This document shows positions 1 through 7,319 of a stretch of DNA of 64,000 nt, piece after piece. The position numbers and the translations under genes are program-made. Numbering within the stretch: the stretch's first letter is position 1; each line of letters starts with the position of its first letter. This stretch comes from an uncultured Aliiroseovarius sp. (lineage in GTDB: Bacteria > Pseudomonadota > Alphaproteobacteria > Rhodobacterales > Rhodobacteraceae): contig NZ_CANLNB010000004.1 in assembly GCF_947492455.1 (NCBI RefSeq), positions 396,489-460,488 on the forward strand, in the 5' to 3' direction. A model generated the notes under the pieces. The model saw only the letters and a list, made by a program, of their open reading frames with translations. It ran no database searches and had not been told where the DNA came from.

Positions 1-291
1 GGCCGCCGTTGAGAACCCCGGACGGTTCCCGCGCGAGGTGTCGGCGGCCAGCGTGAACTGGCTGACCACAAGCGCCGCCCCGCCGGTATCCAGAAGCGAG
101 CGGTTCATCTTGTCCGCGTCATCCTTGAAAATCCGCAGTTTCGAGATCTTGGCCGCCAGCGTGTCGGCATTCGCCTCGACGTCGCCTTCCATCGCACAGA
201 CCAGAATCAGAAGGCCGGGGCCGATTTCGCCGATAGCCTCGCCGTCGACACGAACCGCAGCCTCGCTGACGCGTTGGATCAAAGCTCTCAT
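1..291 (-). CDS. dtd: D-aminoacyl-tRNA deacylase, partial (3' end outside window)
   Basis: This is the N-terminal two thirds of Dtd, which hydrolyses D-amino acids wrongly attached to tRNA. The product begins [18 protein letters not shown] and continues with [14 protein letters not shown] and [17 protein letters not shown], all typical of the family; [18 protein letters not shown] contains the conserved SQFTL active-site segment. The reading frame stays open to the window edge, so the C-terminal GPVT region cannot be inspected. The ATG overlaps the TGA of the upstream nitroreductase gene by four bases, so the two are probably translationally coupled at the end of the minus-strand run. Family assignment is firm; only the missing end is unknown. 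Confidence 0.93.
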   Translation of the reverse strand, partial: MRALIQRVSEAAVRVDGEAIGEIGPGLLILVCAMEGDVEANADTLAAKISKLRIFKDDADKMNRSLLDTGGAALVVSQFTLAADTSRGNRPGFSTAA

Positions 292-968
292 TCACTGTCC
301 TTTCCGTGCCAATGCACCCATTCGCCCAGATCTGCCCGTTCGGTGCGGAAGCTGTTGGCGGGGTGCTCCTCGTCGCTGCGCCCAAAGGCAATGCCGCACA
401 GAATCACGCGATCTTCCGGCAGATTAAACCAGTCGCGCAGGAAGGGCGCGAAGGCGGCGACGGCGGCTTGTGGGATTGTCGCGACACCTTGGGCGGTGGC
501 AGCCAGACAAAACCCGGTCACGAAGCCCCCGCAATCCAGATAGGCATAGGGGCCAAGCTCGGCGGGCGCGGTGATCAGTGCAATATGCGGCGCGCCGAAG
601 AAGCGGAAGTTTTCCAGCATCTGCTGGCCGGATGCAGCACGATCCCCGGGCGTCACCCCCACGCTTTTATAAAGCTGCAGGCCACAGGTCTTGCGGCGGC
701 GCTGGTGCAGGCCGGTATAGGCGCTGGGCCAGTCTACATCTGGCGACTGCGCGGTGTTCACAGCGTGCTCATAGAAGGCGCCACGCAACCGGTCGGTCTC
801 AGCCGCGGTGGTGACCTCAACCTGCCAAGGTTGCGCATTGCACCAGCTTGGCACCTTCTGGGCCGCGCGAAGGATCTGGTCAATTACCGGCGCGGGGATC
901 GGGTCCGGGCGGAAGGCGCGGCAGGAGTGGCGGGCGCTGAGGAGCGCGTCGAGTTGATCGGGGGTCAT
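288..968 (-). CDS. Nitroreductase family protein
   Basis: A 226-residue protein of the FMN-dependent nitroreductase superfamily. The start [19 protein letters not shown] carries the usual Arg-rich FMN phosphate-binding segment, followed by [12 protein letters not shown], the family's P-S-x-x-N-x-Q-P-W signature. A late [15 protein letters not shown] and [20 protein letters not shown] match the C-terminal FMN contact region. Such enzymes reduce quinones, nitro compounds or other electrophiles with NAD(P)H; the substrate cannot be told from sequence. It sits directly upstream of dtd with a 4-base overlap and 10 bases after the zinc-ribbon gene, so it is likely cotranscribed with both. Confidence 0.88.
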   Translation of the reverse strand: MTPDQLDALLSARHSCRAFRPDPIPAPVIDQILRAAQKVPSWCNAQPWQVEVTTAAETDRLRGAFYEHAVNTAQSPDVDWPSAYTGLHQRRRKTCGLQLYKSVGVTPGDRAASGQQMLENFRFFGAPHIALITAPAELGPYAYLDCGGFVTGFCLAATAQGVATIPQAAVAAFAPFLRDWFNLPEDRVILCGIAFGRSDEEHPANSFRTERADLGEWVHWHGKDSE

Positions 969-978
969 TCGCTGCCCT

Positions 979-2094
979 CTATTGGCTTTGCGCCGACAGA
1001 TAGCCGATCACGCCCGCCGCGATCAGCCCCAAAATCACCGCGAAGGTGATCTTCCAGACCGAGTAGGGGCGTTCCCCCTGAACCCGTCCGTTCTGTCCAT
1101 TCACAACGAACCGATAGGTCTTGCCGCGATACTTATAGGCGGCCAGCCAGACCGGCAGCAGGATGTGCTTGAAGGTCAGATCGGACATGTCCGTGTCCAT
1201 CGAGGTGACGCGCTGGCGATCCCCGCCGATATCGAACTTCACATCGCGCAGGATGACGCGGTTCATATAGTCGCGCGCTTCGGTAAAGCCCTCGTCCAGC
1301 TCGACGGTGTAGCCCTCGGCGCGGAAGCCCGCCAGAAACTCGGGACGATACGGCTCCAAACGCGACAGATCCCACGGCTCCAGCGCGTCGGTGTATTTCT
1401 TCGGCAGGCCTTTCGAGGCCAGCACCAGCACATCATCAAAGAACCGCGCCACCCGGCCCGAGACCGAGGTCCAGCGGACATGCTTGGTTGTGCGCTCCTC
1501 CCGCTCGCCGTTCACCATGACGGTGCGGGTGCGCTCGTGCTCGGTCCCGCGCTGGCCGGTGTAGCGCGTCTTGGTGTCCGCATCGAAGGTCCAATAGGGC
1601 ACATAAATACCGGTCATCTTGCGCCCCTTGCGGGCGTATTCCTGCAACCCGTTCGGCGCGAACCACAGACGCCCCAGCCAATCGCTCATGGCTTTGTGGG
1701 CCTCGCGTTCCTCGATCTCAAACGGGGCGAGACCTTTGGGTTTGATATGCCGATGCGTGCCGGTATCCGTGACGACCGGTGTGGCACAGAACGGGCATTC
1801 GGCGGCATGGGTCGCGCTATCGAACTCGAATTGCGCGGCACAGTTGGGGCAGCTCACCACCCGCGTTTCTTCCATCTCGTGATCCGGAAGATCAGCGGAC
1901 AGCGCGCGCTTCAGGTCCAGTTCGCGAATGACGGGCTGGGCGGGTTGGCGATCCTCGATCGGCGCCTTGAAGCCGCAATGGTCACAGGTCAGCTGATTGT
2001 GCTCGGGGTCAAACCGCAGATCTGCGCCGCATTGGTCGCAGGGAAAGCGATGTTCCTCGATGGGCGATTGAGTGTCTTCGCGCGGATAGGCCAT
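979..2094 (-). CDS. Double zinc-ribbon (TFIIB-type) membrane-anchored protein
   Basis: A 371-residue protein with two N-terminal zinc ribbons: C-D-Q-C and C-D-H-C near residues 19-41, then C-P-N-C and C-P-F-C near residues 83-104. The middle is a soluble domain with a YVPYWTFDADTKTRYTGQRG segment, and the C-terminus is one transmembrane helix (ITFAVILGLIAAGVIGYL). Relatives are often labelled 'TFIIB-type zinc ribbon' or, misleadingly, 'primosomal protein N-prime (helicase)'; there is no helicase motif here. In Bacillus subtilis, YdjG has similar zinc ribbons and is encoded beside an SPFH protein in the pspA operon. Here too it lies close to an SPFH gene, suggesting a membrane-stress role (inference). 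Confidence 0.8.
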   Translation of the reverse strand: MAYPREDTQSPIEEHRFPCDQCGADLRFDPEHNQLTCDHCGFKAPIEDRQPAQPVIRELDLKRALSADLPDHEMEETRVVSCPNCAAQFEFDSATHAAECPFCATPVVTDTGTHRHIKPKGLAPFEIEEREAHKAMSDWLGRLWFAPNGLQEYARKGRKMTGIYVPYWTFDADTKTRYTGQRGTEHERTRTVMVNGEREERTTKHVRWTSVSGRVARFFDDVLVLASKGLPKKYTDALEPWDLSRLEPYRPEFLAGFRAEGYTVELDEGFTEARDYMNRVILRDVKFDIGGDRQRVTSMDTDMSDLTFKHILLPVWLAAYKYRGKTYRFVVNGQNGRVQGERPYSVWKITFAVILGLIAAGVIGYLSAQSQ

Positions 2095-2103
2095 CCGGAG
2101 TCC

Positions 2104-2631
2104 TCAGAGATATTTGTGCAGCACTTTCGGGACCATGATGCGCAGCGCGTTATCCTTCAAGCCGAAATGCCGCCAAATGTGAAACCCCGCATGGGCGAGC
2201 ATCAGGATGAAGAAGGCGTCAAACGCGATCTCGTGAATTTCTTCGGCGATATTATGCAGTCCTTTGGGCGCGTTGCCCGGGTTGATTTGCACCAGACCGA
2301 ATGCCCGAATGGCGAACGGCGCGGCAAGACCCGCGAAGGCGCCGGTGGCGACCGTCACCGGTAGACCGATTTGAAGCGCCTTGTGCGACAGCGCGTGGAC
2401 CTGCTTGCCCCAGCCGGGCAGCTTTGGCCCGGCTCGGCCTGCCAACCCTTTTGACAGGTACATGCCAAGCCAGATCGCGGCCACCAGTGCCAGAAGGATG
2501 CCCATGCCCGAATGCGTGGCCAGACCAAGCCCCGGATTGCCGCGTATTTCCTCGGGTTCGACAAGGAAGAAATACAGGATCAACCCGAAGGCCAGCCAGT
2601 GCAGCCATTTGATAGTCGTGCGACGATTCAC
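2104..2631 (-). CDS. Cytochrome b561-type membrane protein
   Basis: A 175-residue integral membrane protein with about four hydrophobic helices and histidines placed for heme b ligation: KWLHWLAFGL in helix 1, ATHSGMGILL in helix 2, and HEIAFDAFFILMLAHAGFH in the last pair. This is the prokaryotic cytochrome b/b561 family, which moves electrons between the quinone pool and partner proteins; the partner is unknown. The start is a GTG three bases after the stop of the SPFH gene with no clear Shine-Dalgarno, which suggests translational coupling. The C-terminal tail is basic and cytoplasmic. Confidence 0.85.
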   Translation of the reverse strand: MNRRTTIKWLHWLAFGLILYFFLVEPEEIRGNPGLGLATHSGMGILLALVAAIWLGMYLSKGLAGRAGPKLPGWGKQVHALSHKALQIGLPVTVATGAFAGLAAPFAIRAFGLVQINPGNAPKGLHNIAEEIHEIAFDAFFILMLAHAGFHIWRHFGLKDNALRIMVPKVLHKYL

Positions 2632-2634
2632 AGA

Positions 2635-3750
2635 TCAGGCACCCGGCGGGGGCGGCGGCAGGATGGTGAAAAGCTGGGCCAGCTCGGCCACATCTTCGGC
2701 CCGCATCCAGCCGTCTTGGCCGGGGGTCCAGACATGGCTGTCGCGGGTCAGGCTGCCGGCGGTGGCCATGCGGCCCATTGCGGCCTTGGAAAACGGCCCT
2801 TTGGTTTCGCCGTTCTCGGCCACGTGCCAGACATGCTCCACGGGCGGCGGAGGCGGCGGTGTTTGTGCGCGTGCAGCCGGGGCAGCGGGTGCGGCGCCCC
2901 AAGGGCCGGATTGCATCTGGCCTGCCATGCCCATGCCCATCGCGGCCCCCATACCAGCACCCATCGACGATGCCATGGCCGAATTCTCGGCCCCCATCGC
3001 CTCGGCTGCGTTGAACTTCATGTAGTTGTCCAGATTGCCCGCGATGCCCATCGAGGTGCGTTTGTCCATCACTGCCTCGACCGCGGGGGGAAGCGAAATA
3101 TTCTCGATATAAAACTCGGGGATCGACAAGCCATACTCGGCCACAATGCCGGTGATCTCGGCGGCGATAATCTTGCCCAGATCGGCGGTGTTGGCGGCCA
3201 TGTCCAGAACCGGAATGCCAGCGCCTGCGATCACGCGGCTGAAGGCTTGCACGATAATGTTGCGGATCTGAAAGCTGATCTCGTCCATGGTGAATTCGCC
3301 ATCCGTGCCAACGATTTCCACAAGGAACTTCGCCGGATCTGTCACGCGGACCGAGTAGGTGCCATAGGCGCGAATTCGGGTCGGGCCGAATTCGGGATCG
3401 CGCAACATGATCGGGTTCTTGGTGCCCCATTTCAGATCGTTGAAGCGTGTCGTGTTGACGTAATAGATCTCGGACTTGAAGGGCGATTTGAAGCCGTGAT
3501 CCCAGTGGTTCAGCGTCGTCAGGATCGGCATGTTGTTGGTTTCCAACATGTAAAGACCGGGCGTGAACACATCCGCCAGTTGGCCTTCATGCACGAACAC
3601 CGCAGCCTGTCCTTCGCGCACGGTCAGCTTCGCGCCGTACTTGATCTCGTGATCTTCGCGCTCAAAACGCCAGACCATCGTGTCGCGCGTGTCATCCACC
3701 CAGTGAATGACGTCAATGAATTCTCCGGTCAGAAAATCAAGAATACCCAT
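2635..3750 (-). CDS. SPFH domain protein with C-terminal GYF-type domain
   Basis: A 371-residue protein. Residues about 20-245 form an SPFH (stomatin/prohibitin/flotillin-like) domain of the YdjI 'virion core' type (GEFIDVIHWVDDTRDTM; FEREDHEIKYGAKLTVREGQ). A Met/Gly/Ala-rich linker (GAGMGAAMGMGMAGQMQSG) then leads to a C-terminal GYF_2-like domain (VWHVAENGETKGPFSKAAMG) for proline-rich ligands. The start is set by a strong ribosome site, GGAGGATTTAACC before the ATG at 3750; an upstream in-frame extension lacks one. SPFH proteins oligomerise on membranes as scaffolds. Neighbouring TelA, XpaC and zinc-ribbon genes point to a stress-responsive membrane complex (inference). Confidence 0.88.
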   Translation of the reverse strand: MGILDFLTGEFIDVIHWVDDTRDTMVWRFEREDHEIKYGAKLTVREGQAAVFVHEGQLADVFTPGLYMLETNNMPILTTLNHWDHGFKSPFKSEIYYVNTTRFNDLKWGTKNPIMLRDPEFGPTRIRAYGTYSVRVTDPAKFLVEIVGTDGEFTMDEISFQIRNIIVQAFSRVIAGAGIPVLDMAANTADLGKIIAAEITGIVAEYGLSIPEFYIENISLPPAVEAVMDKRTSMGIAGNLDNYMKFNAAEAMGAENSAMASSMGAGMGAAMGMGMAGQMQSGPWGAAPAAPAARAQTPPPPPPVEHVWHVAENGETKGPFSKAAMGRMATAGSLTRDSHVWTPGQDGWMRAEDVAELAQLFTILPPPPPGA

Positions 3751-3778
3751 GGTTAAATCCTCCTGGGGGGCAATCGGG

Positions 3779-4744
3779 TCACGCAGAGCCGCCCATAAGT
3801 TCGGCTGCAATTTTGGTAAAGGTCGGGCGCGCCTCATCAGCGGTCATGCCGGGCTTTAGGCGCTTATCATAGAGCATCTGCAACAGCAGTTCGTCATGCG
3901 AGGTCAGAAGCCCGAACTCGTCGGAATCGTTGAAGATCGAGGGGCGGGCCAGAGGGCTGTCATTGGGCAGGCCAAGGCCTTGCGCCAATTCCTCGTGGAT
4001 GCAGGCCGCACGCATCAGGTCGGGCAGTTCGGCCCGGATCACCGCGACGGCGCGCTCGATCTTATTGTCGTCATCGCGGTCCCCGGCAAAGACCACGCAT
4101 TGCGTGTCGCGATTCAGATTGGCGATCTGAGAAAGGTCGGCGTCACTGATGCCCGGCACGGCACGGCGCAGCGCGGCGGAACTGGCGCGGCGTTCGGTTT
4201 CGGTCAGGACTAAGACGGTGAAGTTTACACCCAGCGGAACGGCACCCGAGGCGGCGCTGATCGGGTGGCCCGTAAGGCGAGCCAAGCGGGCCACATAGGG
4301 CGCAAAGACCTGCCGGTCGATCTCGCGCTGATCTTCTGGCACCGCGTCCCCGAAGCTCAGCCCAAAGCGCACGGGGCGGGTCCAGCGTGTCAGCCTAACT
4401 GCGTGTTCCTGCGTGATCCGGCGATCGCCTACCTTGCTGTATTCGCTGTTGAAGGCGATGCGTTCAAAATTCCGCGCCAGCATCGCGTCAGTGAAGGGGG
4501 TGTCCGGTCCGCCGCCGTCACGGCGCAGCTGGTCATGCACCAGACGGCTGGCCTGTATCTTGGCGTAGTAGTTGCGCAGATAGGCGCTGCTGTCTTTCGT
4601 ATGCCCAACCGTTAATTGTGGAAGGGTTTCAACAGGCTTGGGTGGTGCCGAGGCTTGCGTCTGCAGCGTACACCCCGCCATAGCAGTCAGGGCCGTCATC
4701 GCAATAACGGCCCCTGTGATCTTGTGAAACGCGGTTCTGCTCAC
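3779..4744 (-). CDS. Putative lipoprotein, DUF2927-type
   Basis: A 321-residue exported protein. The N-terminus has a hydrophobic stretch ending ALTAMAGC, a plausible lipobox with Cys near residue 25, then a Pro-rich spacer. The body resembles the DUF2927 family: LVHDQLRRDGGG early, LTRWTRPVRFGLSFGD, and a late AACIHEELAQGLGLPNDS. The His-Glu-Glu pair followed by a G-L-P-N-D segment looks like a metalloprotease-style metal site, but no complete HExxH is present, so activity is not claimed. The start is GTG. It sits between the TelA and SPFH genes with short gaps, consistent with one operon. Confidence 0.8.
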   Translation of the reverse strand: MSRTAFHKITGAVIAMTALTAMAGCTLQTQASAPPKPVETLPQLTVGHTKDSSAYLRNYYAKIQASRLVHDQLRRDGGGPDTPFTDAMLARNFERIAFNSEYSKVGDRRITQEHAVRLTRWTRPVRFGLSFGDAVPEDQREIDRQVFAPYVARLARLTGHPISAASGAVPLGVNFTVLVLTETERRASSAALRRAVPGISDADLSQIANLNRDTQCVVFAGDRDDDNKIERAVAVIRAELPDLMRAACIHEELAQGLGLPNDSPLARPSIFNDSDEFGLLTSHDELLLQMLYDKRLKPGMTADEARPTFTKIAAELMGGSA

Positions 4745-4772
4745 CTGTTTGCCTTTCGGGTTTTTGCCCTTC

Positions 4773-5966
4773 TTAGCTGTCCGACACGCTTTCGGCCAGA
4801 TTATGGCCCGATGCGGTGCCGCGTGCCTTGGCGGCAGCCAGAGTCTCTTTCAGCTCGGCTTCCATTTTCACCAGTTCTTCTTCGGCAGCGGCGCGTTTGG
4901 CTTTGCCTTCGTCGGCGATGGCCAGGCTTTCCTCGATCGTCGCGATCAGGGTGGCGTTGGCCGATTTCACCGCTTCGATGTCGAAGACGCCGCGCTCCAT
5001 TTCCTGACGGACCATGCGGTTGGCCTCTTGCAGGTTTTCGGCGTTAGCAGTCAGAAGCTCGTTGGTCAGGTCGGTCGCGTCCTTCACCGCGGCAGCGGCT
5101 TCTGCCGAGCGCTGGATGGTCACGGCTTGCGCCAGCTGGGTTTCCCACAGCGGCACGGTGTTCACCAAGGTCGAGTTGATCTTGGTCACCAGCGATTTGT
5201 CGTTTTCCTGCACCAGACGGATCGAGGGCAGCGACTGCATGGTCACCTGACGGGTCAGTTTCAGGTCATGAACCCGGCGTTCCAGATCATCCCGCGCGGC
5301 GCGCAGGTCACGCAGTTCCTGTGCTTTGATCACGCCATCCTCTTCCGGGGCAGCGGCGACTTCGGCTTCTTTGGCGGGGATTACGGTGTCGTCCAGCTCG
5401 GCCAGTTTGGCTTCGCCGGCGGCGATATAGAGCGCCAGCTCGTCATAGAAATCGAGCGTCTTTTCATAGAGCTTGTCGAGCGACTTGATGTCTTTCAGCA
5501 GCACGTGTTCGTGGTTCAGCAGGTTGTCGGTGATCTTGTCGATCTGGCCCTGAACATCCTCATACCGCGCCATGAACTTGGCGGCGGGCGCCATGCGGCC
5601 CAGCAGTTTTTCCCACCAGCTGCGCTTGCGGCGCATGTCCAATTCACTGATCGAGAAGCCACGGATCGTGGTGACGATATTGCGCAGGCTGTCACCCGCC
5701 GGGCCAACATCCTTGTTGCGCACGCCTTGCAGCATGTCTTGGCTGATGACCTGAAGTTCCGACTGTGCAGCCGAGCCGAATTCGATGATCGACTGCGTGT
5801 TCGTCATGTCGATCTCGTCCATGCGCTTCTGGATTTCGGCGCTGGTGGGTTCGTCTGCCTCGGCCAGAGGAACCAGAGCGGTCGAGGGCTCGGGCAGGAT
5901 CACGGCGGTGGTGTCCTCAATCTCTTTCAGGGCGGCTTGCGCCTGTTCGCGGGTCGTCTGGGTCAT
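4773..5966 (-). CDS. Toxic anion resistance protein, TelA/KlaA family
   Basis: A 397-residue, mostly alpha-helical protein of the TelA family, first named for tellurite resistance on plasmids but widespread on chromosomes. Typical features are a variable N-terminus, SAAQSELQVISQDMLQGVRN, the RMAPAAKFMARYEDVQGQI region and long coiled-coil-like helices through LTRQVTMQSLPSIRLVQEND. The ATG at 5966 and a GTG one codon upstream share a GAGGAC ribosome site; ATG is preferred. TelA genes commonly pair with xpaC, as here (18 bases apart). The biochemical role is unsettled; an envelope-stress function is usually proposed. Confidence 0.93.
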   Translation of the reverse strand: MTQTTREQAQAALKEIEDTTAVILPEPSTALVPLAEADEPTSAEIQKRMDEIDMTNTQSIIEFGSAAQSELQVISQDMLQGVRNKDVGPAGDSLRNIVTTIRGFSISELDMRRKRSWWEKLLGRMAPAAKFMARYEDVQGQIDKITDNLLNHEHVLLKDIKSLDKLYEKTLDFYDELALYIAAGEAKLAELDDTVIPAKEAEVAAAPEEDGVIKAQELRDLRAARDDLERRVHDLKLTRQVTMQSLPSIRLVQENDKSLVTKINSTLVNTVPLWETQLAQAVTIQRSAEAAAAVKDATDLTNELLTANAENLQEANRMVRQEMERGVFDIEAVKSANATLIATIEESLAIADEGKAKRAAAEEELVKMEAELKETLAAAKARGTASGHNLAESVSDS

Positions 5967-5983
5967 CACATTGTCCTCGTCAC

Positions 5984-6868
5984 TTAATCTTCGCTGCGCA
6001 CACCTTCGCGTGCCAGCCGTTCGCGCAGAACCTCGATTTCGACATCAAGATCGCTGCGATCATCCTTCAAGAACTGTTTGGTCTTCGCTGCGAAATTCGC
6101 CTCGAGATCATCCAGCAGGGTTTCGTAATCCGCCAATGCGCCGCCATGCGGGTCGCGCAGGTGGATGTCGACAAATTTGGTCGTCGCGTCGCGCGCGCCC
6201 AAAAGGTACACGCCCAAATATTTCCGGGCCGAGGTCAGGTCACGCGGGTCATCCTCGACCGTGCGGAACATGTCGCGGGCGGTGGCGATGAATTGGTCCA
6301 AGCGCGCCTCGACACGGCGGTCGCGGATGCGGGACACGGCCTCGCGCATGGCGTTCAGGTGCTTCTCAGCTTCGCCCACGGCGCGGGCCACGCGGTCGGT
6401 CTGAAACTCGTCCACACCCTCGGCGCCCTTATTGCGCAAGGGATCGGGGCCAAAGGCCGCCAGATGCAGACCAGTGCCAAGTGCGCCAAAGATCGCCGCG
6501 TTCAGGATCGAGCCGCCCGCAAAACCCACAAGCGCCAGACCCGCCCCCATCAAGGCCGCGCCAAACAGCTTGCGCGGGATCGCAGGGCGGCGGGCGATTT
6601 TGCGGGCGTCATAGGCCTGATGGGCCATCACGCCATCGCGGGTTAGCCAGGCCGATCCAATCAGGATGCCGAAGGCCACGAGGGTCAGGGCCATCTCAGT
6701 CGGCGGTTGAAAAAACGCGCGGATCGCAAGGGGCAGGGGGGCAAGGAATAAGAAGTTCACACGCCCGGCGCTGCGGGCTGGCTCTTGCCCGTCAAACGGT
6801 CGACGGGTGGGTGGCGGTGTCTTGGGCTGACCACCGGGGCTGAACTCGCCCCCATATCGTTGTGCCAT
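5984..6868 (-). CDS. XpaC-like protein (5-bromo-4-chloroindolyl phosphate hydrolysis family)
   Basis: A 294-residue protein. The Pro/Arg-rich N-terminus precedes four hydrophobic segments (FLFLAPLPLAIRAFF, ALTLVAFGILIGSAW, LFGAALMGAGLALVGFAGG, AAIFGALGTGLHLAAFG); the C-terminal half is a charged helical XpaC domain (AEKHLNAMREAVSRIRDRRV to RERLAREGV). Despite the historical name there is no good evidence that the family is a phosphatase. Its close pairing with telA is a widespread gene order. The ATG overlaps the TAA of the small upstream gene by one base, giving tight coupling. Confidence 0.87.
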   Translation of the reverse strand: MAQRYGGEFSPGGQPKTPPPTRRPFDGQEPARSAGRVNFLFLAPLPLAIRAFFQPPTEMALTLVAFGILIGSAWLTRDGVMAHQAYDARKIARRPAIPRKLFGAALMGAGLALVGFAGGSILNAAIFGALGTGLHLAAFGPDPLRNKGAEGVDEFQTDRVARAVGEAEKHLNAMREAVSRIRDRRVEARLDQFIATARDMFRTVEDDPRDLTSARKYLGVYLLGARDATTKFVDIHLRDPHGGALADYETLLDDLEANFAAKTKQFLKDDRSDLDVEIEVLRERLAREGVRSED

Positions 6869-6951
6869 TATGCGCCCCCCATGATCGAAACATAGAGGAT
6901 CAGCGCGAGCAGCATGAAGAATGCAGTTTTCTGCAATCCATTTTCCGACAC
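6868..6951 (-). CDS. Small single-pass membrane peptide (27 aa)
   Basis: A proposed 27-residue product starting at a GTG (6951) preceded by a strong ribosome site (GGAAGGGGGG, seven bases upstream). It reads MSENGLQKTAFFMLLALI followed by LYVSIMGGA: a short polar head, one transmembrane helix and a small Gly-Gly-Ala tail. Its TAA overlaps the xpaC ATG by one base. The frame stays open far upstream, but that part is low-complexity in character and lacks a convincing start, so the short form is preferred. It would be missed by length cut-offs. No known family recognised. Confidence 0.5.
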   Translation of the reverse strand: MSENGLQKTAFFMLLALILYVSIMGGA

Positions 6952-7319
6952 GTTTGGGCCCCCTTCCAGAAACGGCGCATCAACACCCAACAAAGCCGGG
7001 ACGCAGATACGCGCCGTGCGGCCTTTCAGATCAACACGTTCCATGTGTTTTGTATCAGGAAGAAGAATAAGCCCGGTGGGGTGATAAACAAGGGGGAATG
7101 GTTCTGAACACTCCCCCTTGGCGGGAAATGACGCAGTCGGATTGGACGTGCGGCATGGAGGAACGCAAGAGGCGCTTTGCGTTTCGGCGTGTGAGCGGCT
7201 GGACATGCAAATCAGCGTGAACTCACGGCTCTACGCAATCCGTCATGCGTATGTCGTTTTTGAATGGCGCGGCGCGCCGGGAGACAGCTATGATACGCGT
7301 GTGCTTTAAGGGGAACATC
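6952..7319. other. Divergent intergenic region with a 9-bp inverted repeat
   Basis: These 368 bases separate the minus-strand envelope cluster from the plus-strand FdsGB-like gene and should hold both promoters. The only conspicuous structure is the inverted repeat CAAGGGGGA (7089-7097) and TCCCCCTTG (7112-7120) around a 14-base loop; it has no following T run, so it is not an obvious terminator. I could not assign -35/-10 elements with confidence. Confidence 0.4.

Noticed and set aside
982..2364. 460-codon open frame on the plus strand opposite the zinc-ribbon gene
   Set aside because: Shadow frame without ribosome site or motifs, spanning two real genes on the other strand.
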